Shown: positions 8,591-17,601 of the stretch, piece after piece | Layout: each line of letters begins with the position of its first letter | Numbering within the stretch: the stretch's first letter is position 1 | Source: Variovorax sp. Root411 | Lineage (GTDB): Bacteria; Pseudomonadota; Gammaproteobacteria; Burkholderiales; Burkholderiaceae_C | NCBI RefSeq assembly: GCF_001425205.1 | Contig: NZ_LMDW01000001.1 | Span: 683,928 to 747,927 of the forward strand | Reading direction: 5' to 3' | Length of the DNA: 64,000 nt | The notes under the pieces: model-generated | The model's input: only the letters and a program-made list of their open reading frames with translations | Told to the model about the DNA's origin: nothing | The model's database searches: none | Position numbers and translations under genes: made by a program

Positions 8591-9073
8591 TCAGTCTTCC
8601 TCCGGCCCCTCGACCGGCACGTGCACATGCAGGTCGATCATCTGCCGCAGCGTCTGCTTGAGCTCTTCGGCGCGCCGCAGCCCGAAGGGTTCGAGCACGC
8701 GCCGCTCGTGGTCGCGCGCGAGTTCCATCAGGTGTTCGACCGCCTTCAGCCCCTTGCGCGTGATGCGCACCAGCGTGATGCGGCGATCACTTTCGTGGGG
8801 CAGGCGCTCGACCTGTCCGCGCGATTCCATGCGGTCGAGCAGCCGCGTCACCGTCGGCTGCTTGGTGACAGTCACCTGCGCGAGCTGGCCGATGCTGATC
8901 GGCTCGCTGCCCGCAAGCGATGCCATCACGCGCCATTCCGACACGGAGAACCCCTGCTGCCGCGCAACCTCGTGGAACTCCGAAGAGATCAACTGGCTGG
9001 CCTGTGCCAGCAGCGCCGGCAGGTAGTCGTCGACGAAGCGATGCGACTCGGTGGATGGATCTGGGTCAGCCAT
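8591..9073 (-). CDS. MarR-family repressor of the divergent catabolic operon
   Basis: A 160-residue MarR regulator. The winged helix spans about residues 45-110, with recognition-helix segment TKQPTVTRLLDRMESRG and wing HESDRRITLVRIT. The acidic C-terminus probably lies outside the dimer core. The gene is divergent from the 9218-34402 catabolic genes and shares with them an imperfect palindrome at 9127-9146. Known iad-type auxin-degradation loci in Variovorax are controlled by MarR proteins that release DNA when they bind indole-3-acetate. This gene is in the expected position for such a regulator. The ligand itself is inferred. Confidence 0.9.
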   Translation of the reverse strand: MADPDPSTESHRFVDDYLPALLAQASQLISSEFHEVARQQGFSVSEWRVMASLAGSEPISIGQLAQVTVTKQPTVTRLLDRMESRGQVERLPHESDRRITLVRITRKGLKAVEHLMELARDHERRVLEPFGLRRAEELKQTLRQMIDLHVHVPVEGPEED

Positions 9074-9126
9074 GAAGGCACCTCACAGTCGCCGCGGGCA
9101 CGCCGCTTGCATGTCTAGGGTAATTC

Positions 9127-9146
9127 ATGATTGTGGATACATTCAT
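9127..9146. promoter_or_regulatory. probable MarR operator (dyad ATGAnTGTnnnnACAnTCAT)
   Basis: ATGATTGTGGATACATTCAT has seven matching bases per half-site around a four-base centre, the usual form of a MarR dimer site. It overlaps the -35 region of the rightward promoter and lies just downstream of the leftward start. One bound dimer could therefore block both the catabolic operon and the regulator's own gene. Confidence 0.65.
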
Positions 9147-9159
9147 TTGTCAACATTAT
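9132..9159 (+). promoter_or_regulatory. candidate rightward promoter of the iad-type operon
   Basis: -35 TTGTGG (9132-9137), a 16-base spacer and -10 CATTAT (9154-9159). The -35 box is inside the operator dyad. The first gene starts about 55 bases further on, behind a purine-rich ribosome binding site (AAGGAAGAAGGA). Confidence 0.5.
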
Positions 9160-9183
9160 AGGAAGCGTGATGTGGCACCTGAA
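9155..9183 (-). promoter_or_regulatory. candidate leftward promoter of the marR gene
   Basis: On the minus strand, -35 TTCAGG (9178-9183), a 17-base spacer and a perfect -10 TATAAT (9155-9160). Transcription would start just before or inside the operator, consistent with autoregulation. Confidence 0.55.
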
Positions 9184-9217
9184 GCGCATCCTCCCACGCG
9201 AAGGAAGAAGGACCCCA

Positions 9218-11404
9218 ATGGCTGAGCGTTCGTTCGTCGAAGAAGTCAAGAAGCTGAGGCTTTCTGGCGGAGATGTCTTTCGTGGGGAGGGCATTCTGGC
9301 GGTCACCAAGGCCTTGCTCGAATCCGGAGTTTCCTATGTGGCCGGCTACCAGGGCGCGCCCATCTCGCACCTGATGGATGTGCTGGCCGACGCACAGGAC
9401 ATCCTTGCCGAGCAGGGTATCCGCTTCGAGAACAGTGCAAGCGAAGCCACTGCTGCAGCCACGCTTGCGGCGTCGGTCAACTACCCCTTGCGCGGCGCCG
9501 TCACCTTCAAGGCCACCGTGGGCACCAACGTCGCGTCCGATGCGCTGGCCAACCTGGCATCGGGCGGCGTCACCGGCGGTGCGCTCATCATCGTGGGCGA
9601 GGACTACGGCGAAGGCTCGTCGATCATGCAGGAGCGCAGCCATGCGTTCGCCATGAAGTCGCAGATCTGGCTGCTCGATCCGAGGCCCAACCTGCCGAGC
9701 ATCGTCGATGCGGTGAAGCAGGGTTTTGATCTCTCGGAGGCGAGCAACACGCCCGTGATGTTGCAGCTGCGCATCCGCGCTTGCCATGTGCACGGCCACT
9801 TCATCGCCGGCGACAACAAGCGCGCGAAGTTCACGCTGAAGGACGCGCTCGAGAACCCGCAGCGCGACGTCGGCCGCATCGTGCTGCCGCCCGCGAGCTT
9901 CGTGCACGAGCAGGAAAAGGTGAAGGACCGCTGGCCCGCCGCCGTGCGCTTCATCGAGGAGCGCAAGCTCAACGAGTTCTTCTCCGAAGACGCCGACGAC
10001 ATCGGCATCATCGTGCAGGGCGGCAGCTACAACACGCTGCTGCGCGCGCTCGAGCGCCTGGGCTTGGCCGATATCTACGGCAACACCCAGGTTCCGCTCT
10101 ACGTGATGAACGTGGCCTATCCGGTCATCGAGAGCGAGGTGATCCGCTTCTGCGAAGGCAAGCGCGCGGTGATGATCGTGGAAGAGGGGCAGCCCAACTT
10201 CGTCGAGCAGAACCTTGCGACCATCCTGCGGCAGGCCGGTTCGACCACGGCGCTGCATGGCAAGGACATGCTGCCGGTGGCCGGCGAATACACCGCCGCC
10301 GAACTGCTGAAGGGCGCGCGCAGCTTCTGCGAGCGCTACGACCGCCTGGCGCCACTGCCCGCGCCCGTGCGCAAGGTGATCCCGCTGATGGAGGTCGCCG
10401 CGGTCGGCGTCGATGCGGCACCCGAGCCTGCATTGCCGTCCACGGCGCTGGGCGAGGTGGTGCACGCCCGCCCGCCGGGCTTCTGCACCGGCTGCCCCGA
10501 GCGCCCGATCTTCAGCGCCATGAAGCTGGTCGAGCGCGAACTGGGCCCGCACCACGTGAGTGCCGACATCGGCTGCCACCTGTTTTCCATCCTGCCACCG
10601 TTCAACATCGGCAACACCACCATGGGCTACGGGCTCGGCGGCGCAGGTGCTTCCGCCCTCAACGCACCCGCCGGCAAGCGCGCGATCTCGATGATGGGCG
10701 ACGGCGGCTTCTGGCACAACGGCCTCACCAGCGGCATCGCCAACGCGGTCTTCAACAAGAGCGACAACCTCACCATCGTCGTCGACAACAACTACACCTC
10801 GGCCACGGGCGGGCAGGACATCCTCTCGTCAAATGCCGTCAACAAGACGCGCAGCACCGGCCACGAGATCGAGCGCGCCGTGCGCGGCGTGGGCGTCGAG
10901 TGGGTCAAGACATTGCGCCGAACCTACGACGTCGCCGGCATGCGCGATGCGCTGAAAGAAGCGCTCACCACCAAGACCCGGGGCCCGAAGGTGCTGATCG
11001 CCCAGTCGGAATGCATGCTCAACAAGCAGCGCCGCGAGAAGCCGCTGGTGCGCAAGGCCATCGCCGACGGCAAGCGCGTGGTGCGCGAGAAGTTCGGCGT
11101 CGATGCCGACACCTGCACCGGCGACCACTCGTGCATCCGCCTGTCGGGTTGCCCGTCGCTGTCGATCAAGCCCAACCCCGATCCGCTGCGCACCGACCCG
11201 GTCGCGACTGTGCTCGACAGCTGCGTGGGCTGCGGCGTGTGTGGCGAGGTTTCGCATGCCGCCGTGCTGTGCCCTTCGTTCTACAAGGCGCAGATCGTGA
11301 GCAACCCGAGCCGCCGGGACCTGCTGCGCGAGCGTGTGCGCGCTGCCGTCATCGGCTGGCTGCAGCGCGGCGAAGCGCGCCGCCGCGAAGCCTATGCGTT
11401 CTGA
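9218..11404 (+). CDS. 2-oxoacid:ferredoxin oxidoreductase, IorA-like large subunit
   Basis: A 728-residue thiamine-diphosphate enzyme of the indolepyruvate ferredoxin oxidoreductase alpha type. The N-terminal pyrimidine-binding domain includes YQGAPISHLMDVL and GEDYGEGSS. The pyrophosphate-binding domain contains GDGGFWHNGLTSGIANAV and VDNNYTSATGGQ (about residues 495-535). The C-terminus has a Cys-rich region (CTGDHSC, SGCP, CVGCGVCGE, CP; about 630-690) that should hold Fe-S clusters. It would oxidatively decarboxylate an aryl 2-oxo acid to an acyl-CoA with subunit 11543-13027. In this context isatinate (2-aminophenylglyoxylate) is an attractive substrate, but that is inference. ATG 9218 is chosen for its ribosome binding site. 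Confidence 0.9.
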   Translation: MAERSFVEEVKKLRLSGGDVFRGEGILAVTKALLESGVSYVAGYQGAPISHLMDVLADAQDILAEQGIRFENSASEATAAATLAASVNYPLRGAVTFKATVGTNVASDALANLASGGVTGGALIIVGEDYGEGSSIMQERSHAFAMKSQIWLLDPRPNLPSIVDAVKQGFDLSEASNTPVMLQLRIRACHVHGHFIAGDNKRAKFTLKDALENPQRDVGRIVLPPASFVHEQEKVKDRWPAAVRFIEERKLNEFFSEDADDIGIIVQGGSYNTLLRALERLGLADIYGNTQVPLYVMNVAYPVIESEVIRFCEGKRAVMIVEEGQPNFVEQNLATILRQAGSTTALHGKDMLPVAGEYTAAELLKGARSFCERYDRLAPLPAPVRKVIPLMEVAAVGVDAAPEPALPSTALGEVVHARPPGFCTGCPERPIFSAMKLVERELGPHHVSADIGCHLFSILPPFNIGNTTMGYGLGGAGASALNAPAGKRAISMMGDGGFWHNGLTSGIANAVFNKSDNLTIVVDNNYTSATGGQDILSSNAVNKTRSTGHEIERAVRGVGVEWVKTLRRTYDVAGMRDALKEALTTKTRGPKVLIAQSECMLNKQRREKPLVRKAIADGKRVVREKFGVDADTCTGDHSCIRLSGCPSLSIKPNPDPLRTDPVATVLDSCVGCGVCGEVSHAAVLCPSFYKAQIVSNPSRRDLLRERVRAAVIGWLQRGEARRREAYAF

Positions 11405-11450
11405 ATAAAGTTCCCTTATGCGACGCAACGAGACATCGGGAATTGGCCAG

Positions 11451-11542
11451 GGATACCGCGGAACCGGCTTTGCCGGGCCGCTGGTGTCGCCCCCGGTAGG
11501 GGGTTGGCGGCTACACGAAGTGAGCAAGACTGGGGGCGAGCC
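11451..11542. repeat. intergenic three-hairpin repeat, copy B
   Basis: It matches copies A, C, D and E but is inverted relative to the surrounding transcript. It ends directly against the start codon of the IorB-like gene, whereas the other copies begin at a stop codon. The CCGGCTTTGCCGG hairpin and the C-run/G-run hairpin are preserved. Confidence 0.8.
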
Positions 11543-13027
11543 ATGAGCCCGATCAAGATCGCGATCCTCGCCATGGGCGGGGAGGGCGGCGGCGTTCTGG
11601 CCGACTGGATCGTCGACATGGGCGAGGCCAATGGCTATGTGGCGCAGACCACGTCGGTGCCAGGCGTGGCGCAGCGCACGGGCGCAACCATCTACTACGT
11701 CGAGCTCTATCCGACGGCACAGGCAGACGCCGATGGCGGCAAGCCGGTGCTGGCGCTGATGCCATTGCCGGGCGATGTCGACGTGGTGCTGGCGTCCGAA
11801 CTCATGGAAGCGGGGCGCGCCGTGCAGCGCGGCCTTGTCACGCGCGACCGCACCACCTTGATCGCCTCCACGCACCGCGTGTTCTCGATCGCGGAGAAGA
11901 GTGCGCTGGGTGACGGCCGCGTCGACAGCGACCAGTTGCTCGCGCACACGGCACGGGCCGCCAAGCGCTTCATCCGCTTCGACATGGCGCAGGCTGCCGA
12001 AGCCTCCGGCAGCGTGATCAGCGCTGTGCTCTTTGGTGCATTGGCAGGATCGGGCGTGCTGCCTTTCAGCCGCGCGCAGTTCGAGGCGACGATCGAACGC
12101 GGCGGCGTAGGTGTGAAGCCCAGCCTCAAGGCCTTCGGCGCCGCATTCACCCGCGCACAGGGCGGCGACGACGGCGAGCCGGTGAAAGAGGCCCCGCTCG
12201 CCACGCCGGCTCCGCAACCCCGCCACCCGGCCGTGCGTGCGCTGGTCGAGCGCGTGCAGCGCGACTTTCCGGCTGCCGCGCAAGACTTCCTGCTCGAAGG
12301 CGTGCGCCGCCTCATCGACTACCAGGACCCGGCCTACGCCGGCCTGTACCTCGACCGGATGGCGGCCTTGCCGGCCGGCGACCACCGCCTGCTGCGCGAA
12401 ACCGCGCGCCACCTTGCGCTCTGGATGTCCTACGAAGACACCGCCCGCGTCGCGGCCCTGAAGACCCGCGCCACCCGCTTCGAGCGCGTGCGCGGCGAGG
12501 CCCGCGTGCAAGCCGGGCAGGTGCTTGCCATCAACGAATACATGCATCCGCGCCTGCAGGAAATCTGCGAGACGCTGCCGGGCGGCATCGGCCGCTGGCT
12601 CATGGATTCGACGCTGCCGAAGAAGCTCGTCGAGCGCTTCACGCAGCACGGTCGCGTGATCCGGACCAGCTCGCTGCGCGGCTACCTGATGTTGCGCACG
12701 GTGGCAGCCATGAAGCGCTGGCGCCTGTCGACGATGCGCTATGCCGAAGAGAACCGCCGCATCGAGGAATGGCTGCAGCGCATCGCCGCGACTGCGCAGC
12801 GCAACACGGAGCTCGCCGTCGAACTCGCGCAGTGCCAGCGGCTCGTGAAAGGCTACAGCGACACGCACGAGCGCGGCGTTCGCAACTACGACACCGTGAT
12901 GCGCGCCGTCGAGCGCGCCGGCGCGGGGCTGGCACCGGCCACGCTGCGCGAACTGCGCGACGCGGCGCTGGCCGACGAACACGGCCACAAGCTGCAAGCT
13001 GCACTGGCGCAGCACGCACTGGCCTGA
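11543..13027 (+). CDS. 2-oxoacid:ferredoxin oxidoreductase, IorB-like subunit with long C-terminal domain
   Basis: A 494-residue partner of the preceding large subunit. Residues 1-200 are the gamma-type domain (AMGGEGGGVLADWIVDMGEANGY, then TTSVPGVAQRTGATIYYVE). The remaining 290 residues are helical and match the extra C-terminal domain seen in fused aerobic indolepyruvate oxidoreductases (DUF6537-like). Classical archaeal IorB has only about 200 residues. ATG 11543 is chosen because the upstream frame lies in the repeat. The role is assembly and electron transfer for oxidative decarboxylation. Confidence 0.88.
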   Translation: MSPIKIAILAMGGEGGGVLADWIVDMGEANGYVAQTTSVPGVAQRTGATIYYVELYPTAQADADGGKPVLALMPLPGDVDVVLASELMEAGRAVQRGLVTRDRTTLIASTHRVFSIAEKSALGDGRVDSDQLLAHTARAAKRFIRFDMAQAAEASGSVISAVLFGALAGSGVLPFSRAQFEATIERGGVGVKPSLKAFGAAFTRAQGGDDGEPVKEAPLATPAPQPRHPAVRALVERVQRDFPAAAQDFLLEGVRRLIDYQDPAYAGLYLDRMAALPAGDHRLLRETARHLALWMSYEDTARVAALKTRATRFERVRGEARVQAGQVLAINEYMHPRLQEICETLPGGIGRWLMDSTLPKKLVERFTQHGRVIRTSSLRGYLMLRTVAAMKRWRLSTMRYAEENRRIEEWLQRIAATAQRNTELAVELAQCQRLVKGYSDTHERGVRNYDTVMRAVERAGAGLAPATLRELRDAALADEHGHKLQAALAQHALA

Positions 13028-13043
13028 CGAAGAGACATCGAAG

Positions 13044-14036
13044 ATGACCGCACCCTCCGCCACCCTCTCGCTGCGCGTCGTCGAAGCGCGGGCACTGAAT
13101 CCGCTGATCCGCATGCTGCGCTTGCGCGCCGAGGACGGCCGCGCGCTGCCCGGCTTCGCGGCCGGCGCTCACATCCGCGTGCAGGTGTCGCTGCCCGATG
13201 GCAAGACCGACTGGCGCCACTACTCGCTCATCAACTTCGCGACCGCGCGCAATGCCACCAACGCGCCAGCCGAGTACGTGATCGCCGTGCGCAAGGAGGC
13301 CGAAGGCCGTGGCGGCTCGCGCTTCATGCACGAGCAGCTGAAAGAGGGCGACACGGTCGCCATCGAGGCGCCGAAGAACGACTTTCCGCTGCATACCGGT
13401 CCCGGCGGCACCGTGCTGGTGGCGGGTGGCATCGGCGTCACGCCGCTTGCCACCATGGCCGCGCGCCGCCGCGCCGAAGAGGCGCCAGTGCGCATGCACT
13501 ACGCCGGCCGCAGCCGCGAGCTGATGGCCTTCCTGCCCGAGCTGCAGGCGCTGCTCGGCGAAGACCTGCGCGTACACGCCGATGCCGAAACCGGTGCGCC
13601 ACTCGACATCGACGCGCTGCTCGACGGCGTGCCCGCCGGGGACCGCCTCTACGTCTGCGGCCCCAAGGTCATGCTGGACGCCGTGCTGGCCCGCACCCAG
13701 GCGCGCGGCTGGGAACACGACCGCGTGCACTTCGAACTCTTCACCGAACCCGTCGCGGAAGCGGGCGACCAGCCCTTCGAGGTGGAACTCGCCCAGTCGG
13801 GCCAGCGCTTCACCGTGCCGGCCGACCAGAGCATCCTCGATTGCCTGATCGCGCATGGCTGCGACCCGATGTTCGACTGCAAGCGCGGCGAATGCGGTGT
13901 GTGCGCCGTGCCCGTGATCGAAGGCGAGATCGAGCATCGCGACTACGTGCTCAGCGCCCGCGAGAAAGCGGCCGGCAACGTCATCCAGATCTGCATCTCG
14001 CGCGCCAAGGGTGCGCGCCTGGTGCTCGACCTTTGA
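13044..14036 (+). CDS. iadC: flavin/2Fe-2S reductase of the Rieske dioxygenase (IadC candidate)
   Basis: A 330-residue phthalate-dioxygenase-reductase-type protein with three modules. The flavin-binding barrel carries RHYSLIN (about 56-62). The NAD-binding domain carries GGIGVTPLATMAARRR (about 128-145) and YVCGPKVML. The C-terminal plant-type ferredoxin domain holds C279, C284, C287 and a fourth Cys in QICIS. It passes electrons from NADH to the Rieske oxygenases. It is the only such reductase in the window, so it may serve both oxygenases. The next gene starts 16 bases after its stop, behind the ribosome site AAGGAG. The symbol follows the known iadCDE gene order. Confidence 0.88.
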   Translation: MTAPSATLSLRVVEARALNPLIRMLRLRAEDGRALPGFAAGAHIRVQVSLPDGKTDWRHYSLINFATARNATNAPAEYVIAVRKEAEGRGGSRFMHEQLKEGDTVAIEAPKNDFPLHTGPGGTVLVAGGIGVTPLATMAARRRAEEAPVRMHYAGRSRELMAFLPELQALLGEDLRVHADAETGAPLDIDALLDGVPAGDRLYVCGPKVMLDAVLARTQARGWEHDRVHFELFTEPVAEAGDQPFEVELAQSGQRFTVPADQSILDCLIAHGCDPMFDCKRGECGVCAVPVIEGEIEHRDYVLSAREKAAGNVIQICISRAKGARLVLDL

Positions 14037-14052
14037 AGGAGCCACGAGAACC

Positions 14053-15366
14053 ATGCCTTCATACCGAGACAACCCTGAAGCCGTCCGCGCGCTGGTGCGC
14101 AACGATCAGGTGCACCGCGACCTGTACACCAGCCAGGAACTGTTCGAGCTGGAGCAGGAGCACTTCTTCGCCAACACCTGGAACTATGTCGGCCACGAGA
14201 GCCAGTTGCCCAAGCCGGGCGACTGGATCAGCAACGAGATCGCGGGACGCCCGCTGATCGTCGTGCGCCACGCCGACGGCAGCGTGCGCGCGATGATGAA
14301 CCGCTGCGCCCACAAGGGCTCGCGGCTCGTCAACGGGCCGTGCGGCAACACCGGCAAGTTCTTCCGCTGCCCGTACCACGCCTGGACCTTCAAGACAGAC
14401 GGCTCGCTGCTCGCCATTCCGCTCAAGACCGGCTACGAGAACACCGCCTTGCACGAGTGCGAATCGGCCAAGGGGCTCACCACGCTGAAGCACGTGCGCA
14501 GCCATCGCGGCTTCATCTTCGTGAAGATCAACGACGCCGGGCCGGACTTCGACGCGTACTTCGGCGATTCGTTGAGCTCCATCGACAACATGGCCAACCG
14601 TTCGCCCGAGGGCGAGCTGGAAATCGCCGGCGGGTGCCTGCGCTTCATGCACCAGTGCAACTGGAAGATGTTCGTCGAGAACCTCAACGACACGATGCAC
14701 CCCATGGTGGCGCACGAGTCCTCCGCAGGCACCGCCAAACGCATGTGGGCCGACAAGCCCGAGGACGAGCCCAAGCCCATGGCGGTCGAGCAGTTCGCGC
14801 CCTTCATGTCCGACTACAAGTTCTTCGAGGACATGGGAATCCGCACCTACGACAACGGCCACAGTTTCACGGGCGTGCACTTCAGCATCCACAGCAAGTA
14901 CAAGGCGATCCCCGCCTACGACGATGCGATGAAAGCGCGCTACGGCGAAGAGAAGGCTGCGCAGATCCTCGGCATGGCGCGCCACAACACCGTGTACTAC
15001 CCGAACCTGACGATCAAGGGCGCGATCCAGGCGATCCGCGTGGTGAAGCCGATCTCGGCCGACAGGACGCTGATCGAGAGCTGGACCTTCCGCCTGAAGG
15101 GCGCGCCGCCCGAGCTGCTGCAGCGCACCACCATGTACAACCGGCTCATCAACTCGCCGTTCTCGGTGGTGGGGCACGACGACCTGCAGGCCTACCGGGG
15201 CATGCAGGCCGGCCTGCACGCGAGCGGCAACGAGTGGGTCAGCCTGCATCGCAACTACGACGCGTCGGAGTTGAAAGGTGGCGAGATCACCACGGGTGGC
15301 ACCAACGAGCTGCCGATGCGCAACCAGTACCGCAGCTGGGTGCAACGCATGACGGAGACAATGTAA
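14053..15366 (+). CDS. iadD: Rieske non-heme iron ring-hydroxylating dioxygenase, alpha subunit 1 (IadD candidate)
   Basis: A 437-residue oxygenase large subunit. The Rieske 2Fe-2S ligands are C85, H87, C106 and H109. The mononuclear iron site shows D213-x-x-H216-x4-H221 after NWKMFVENLN, with a further carboxylate expected near residue 370. It should add oxygen to an aromatic ring using electrons from the reductase encoded just upstream. In Variovorax iad loci the homologous IadD/IadE pair carries out the first attack on indole-3-acetate. The identification as IadD rests on operon content and order, not on alignment. Confidence 0.88.
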   Translation: MPSYRDNPEAVRALVRNDQVHRDLYTSQELFELEQEHFFANTWNYVGHESQLPKPGDWISNEIAGRPLIVVRHADGSVRAMMNRCAHKGSRLVNGPCGNTGKFFRCPYHAWTFKTDGSLLAIPLKTGYENTALHECESAKGLTTLKHVRSHRGFIFVKINDAGPDFDAYFGDSLSSIDNMANRSPEGELEIAGGCLRFMHQCNWKMFVENLNDTMHPMVAHESSAGTAKRMWADKPEDEPKPMAVEQFAPFMSDYKFFEDMGIRTYDNGHSFTGVHFSIHSKYKAIPAYDDAMKARYGEEKAAQILGMARHNTVYYPNLTIKGAIQAIRVVKPISADRTLIESWTFRLKGAPPELLQRTTMYNRLINSPFSVVGHDDLQAYRGMQAGLHASGNEWVSLHRNYDASELKGGEITTGGTNELPMRNQYRSWVQRMTETM

Positions 15367-15367
15367 A

Positions 15368-15462
15368 TGGCTAACCCCCAGGCTTCGCGCACTTCGTGTC
15401 GCTTCTCCAACCCCCTTGCAGGGGGCAACACCTGCGACCCGGCAAAGCCGCTTCCGCGCTTT
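15368..15462. repeat. intergenic three-hairpin repeat, copy C
   Basis: It starts two bases after the alpha-subunit stop and separates the alpha and beta genes, which are normally adjacent. Landmarks are CGCGCACTTCGTGTCGC, CCCCCTTGCAGGGGG and CCCGGCAAAGCCG. The beta gene follows after 23 more bases. Confidence 0.8.
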
Positions 15463-15485
15463 TCCTCGAATGAAGAGGTACTCAA

Positions 15486-15968
15486 ATGACATCGGTGACG
15501 CATCAGGATCTGATCGACTTCGTCGTGAACGAAGCGCACCTGCTCGACACGCGCCGCTATGAAGAATGGAACGCGCTCTTCACCGACGATGCCTTCTACT
15601 GGATTCCGCTGGTGCCCGACCAGGAAGACGGCCTCAACCACACCTCGCACCTCTACGAGGACAAGCTGCTGCGAGAGCTGCGTATCGAGCGTCTCAAGAG
15701 TCCGCGTGCCTTCTCGCAGCAGCCGCCGAGCCGCTGCCACCATCTGCTGCAGATGCCGGTGGTCGAGCAATTCGACGCCGAGGCGAACCGCTACGTGGTG
15801 CGCACCGGGTTCCACTACACGGAGTCGCAGGGCGACGAACTGCAGTTCTACGTTGGCACCTTCTTCCATCACCTCACTGTGCAGGACGGCGCGCTGCGCA
15901 TGACGCTCAAGCGCGTCAACCTGCTCAACTGCGACGCGGCGCTTCCGGCCGTGCAGCTTTTCATCTAG
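15486..15968 (+). CDS. iadE: ring-hydroxylating dioxygenase, beta subunit 1 (IadE candidate)
   Basis: A 160-residue SnoaL/NTF2-fold small subunit. Typical segments are LDTRRYEEWNALFTDDAFYWIPL near the N-terminus, SQQPPSRCHHLLQ in the middle, and the conserved C-terminus KRVNLLNCDAALPAVQLFI. It structures the alpha3beta3 oxygenase and does not bind iron. It partners the alpha subunit at 14053-15366 despite the repeat inserted between the two genes. Confidence 0.9.
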   Translation: MTSVTHQDLIDFVVNEAHLLDTRRYEEWNALFTDDAFYWIPLVPDQEDGLNHTSHLYEDKLLRELRIERLKSPRAFSQQPPSRCHHLLQMPVVEQFDAEANRYVVRTGFHYTESQGDELQFYVGTFFHHLTVQDGALRMTLKRVNLLNCDAALPAVQLFI

Positions 15969-15975
15969 GGACGCG

Positions 15976-17601
15976 ATGACACACGCGACCGTCCATCGAG
16001 TCTTCGCGGCCACCGCGGCGCGCACGCCGCAGGCCGAATTCCTGTTCACCGAATCGGTGACCGCGGCTGCCTACGGTATTTCAGCCGGCGCCATTCGCTG
16101 GGGCGAGGCCGCGGCCGAGGTCGAGCGTCTGCGCGCGGCCTATGCGCAAGCCGGGTACGGCCACGGCCACCGTGTCGGGCTGCTGCTGGAGAACCGCCCT
16201 GCATTCCTCTTTCACTGGTTCGCGTTGAACGCCCTGGGCGTGAGCGTGGTGCCGATCAACGCCGAGATGCGCTCGGCGGAACTGATCTATTTGATCGGCC
16301 ACAGCGAAATCGGCCTGGCCGTGACGCTGCCCGAGCGTGCCGGTGATCTGCGCGGTGCGGCTGCGCAGGCCGGCGTGGCCTTCGAGACGATGGGGCCCGA
16401 CGATGCGGTGCCCAGTGCGAAGACGGCCGCGCCGCGCGCCGGGGAGCCCATCGGCATCGATACCGAGTGCGGCCTGCTCTACACCTCGGGCACCACGGGG
16501 CGCCCCAAGGGCTGCATCCTGAGCAACGCCTACTTCCTGCGCGCCGGCGAGTGGTACGCGGCGCTCGACGGCGTCTGCAGCATCCGCTTCGACGCCGAGC
16601 GCGTCATCACGCCGCTGCCGCTCAACCACATGAACGCGATGGCCTTCTCCACCATGGTGGTGCTGGTCGCGGGCGGCTGCCTTGTGCAGCTCGACCGCTT
16701 CCATCCGAAGACCTGGCTGGCCAGCGCGCGCGAAAGCGGCGCGACCATCGTGCATTACCTCGGCGTGATGCCCGCGATGCTGCTGTCGGCATCGCCGTCT
16801 GCCGCCGACCGCGACCATGCAATCCGCTGGGGCTTCGGTGCCGGCGTCGATCGCAAGAACCACGCACCTTTCGAAGAGCGCTTCGGCTTCCCGCTGGTCG
16901 AGGCCTGGGCCATGACCGAGACCGGCGCGGCCGCCTGCATCATGGCCAACCGCGAACCGCGTCTCGTGGGCACCAGCTGCTTCGGACGGCAGGAAGACTT
17001 CGTGCAGACCCGCCTCGTGGGTGAAGACGGCAACGATGTCGGCATCGATGCGCCAGGCGAACTGCTCGTGCGTTCGGCCGGCGACGACCCGAAACGCTAC
17101 TTCTTCTCCGGCTACCTGAAAGACGAGGAAGCCACGCGCGAAGCCTGGGCCGACGGCTGGTTCCACACCGGCGACCTCGTGCGCAGCGATGCCGAGGGCA
17201 ACTTCTTCTTCGTCGACCGCAAGAAGAACGTGATCCGCCGCAGCGGCGAGAACATCTCGGCCGTCGAGGTCGAGAGCGTGCTCAACCAGCATCCGGCCGT
17301 GAAGACCTCGGCCGTGGCCGCTACGCCCGATGCGGTGCGCGGCGACGAAGTGCTGGCCTGCATCGTGATGCGTGAAGGCGTCGACGCATCGCAGCGTGAA
17401 CAGATCGCAGCCAGCATCGTCCAGCACGCGCTCGCGCAGCTGGCGTACTACAAGGCGCCGGGGTACGTCGCGTTCGTCGACGCGCTGCCGCTTACGCCTT
17501 CGCAAAAAATCCAGCGCGGCCAGTTGCGCGAGATGGCGCATGCGCTGCCGGGGCAGGGCCATTGCATCGACACCCGCGCGATGAAGAAAAGGCAGTCATG
17601 A
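15976..17601 (+). CDS. AMP-forming acyl-CoA ligase 1
   Basis: A 541-residue member of the ANL superfamily. The P-loop is [14 protein letters not shown] (about residue 170). The A5 motif appears as WAMTETGA, A7 as DGWFHTGDL, A8 as RKKNVIRRSGENIS, and the C-terminal catalytic lysine is in LTPSQKIQRG. It activates a carboxylic acid to its CoA thioester through an acyl-adenylate. In the proposed route the substrate is dioxindole-3-acetate, which would become a 3-hydroxyacyl-CoA ready for carbon-carbon cleavage. Its start lies eight bases after the beta-subunit stop. Confidence 0.92.
   Translation: MTHATVHRVFAATAARTPQAEFLFTESVTAAAYGISAGAIRWGEAAAEVERLRAAYAQAGYGHGHRVGLLLENRPAFLFHWFALNALGVSVVPINAEMRSAELIYLIGHSEIGLAVTLPERAGDLRGAAAQAGVAFETMGPDDAVPSAKTAAPRAGEPIGIDTECGLLYTSGTTGRPKGCILSNAYFLRAGEWYAALDGVCSIRFDAERVITPLPLNHMNAMAFSTMVVLVAGGCLVQLDRFHPKTWLASARESGATIVHYLGVMPAMLLSASPSAADRDHAIRWGFGAGVDRKNHAPFEERFGFPLVEAWAMTETGAAACIMANREPRLVGTSCFGRQEDFVQTRLVGEDGNDVGIDAPGELLVRSAGDDPKRYFFSGYLKDEEATREAWADGWFHTGDLVRSDAEGNFFFVDRKKNVIRRSGENISAVEVESVLNQHPAVKTSAVAATPDAVRGDEVLACIVMREGVDASQREQIAASIVQHALAQLAYYKAPGYVAFVDALPLTPSQKIQRGQLREMAHALPGQGHCIDTRAMKKRQS

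Noticed and set aside
9131..9217. Longer start for the IorA-like protein at 9131
   Set aside because: It would run through the operator and promoter. ATG 9218 has a purine-rich ribosome site and begins the conserved region.
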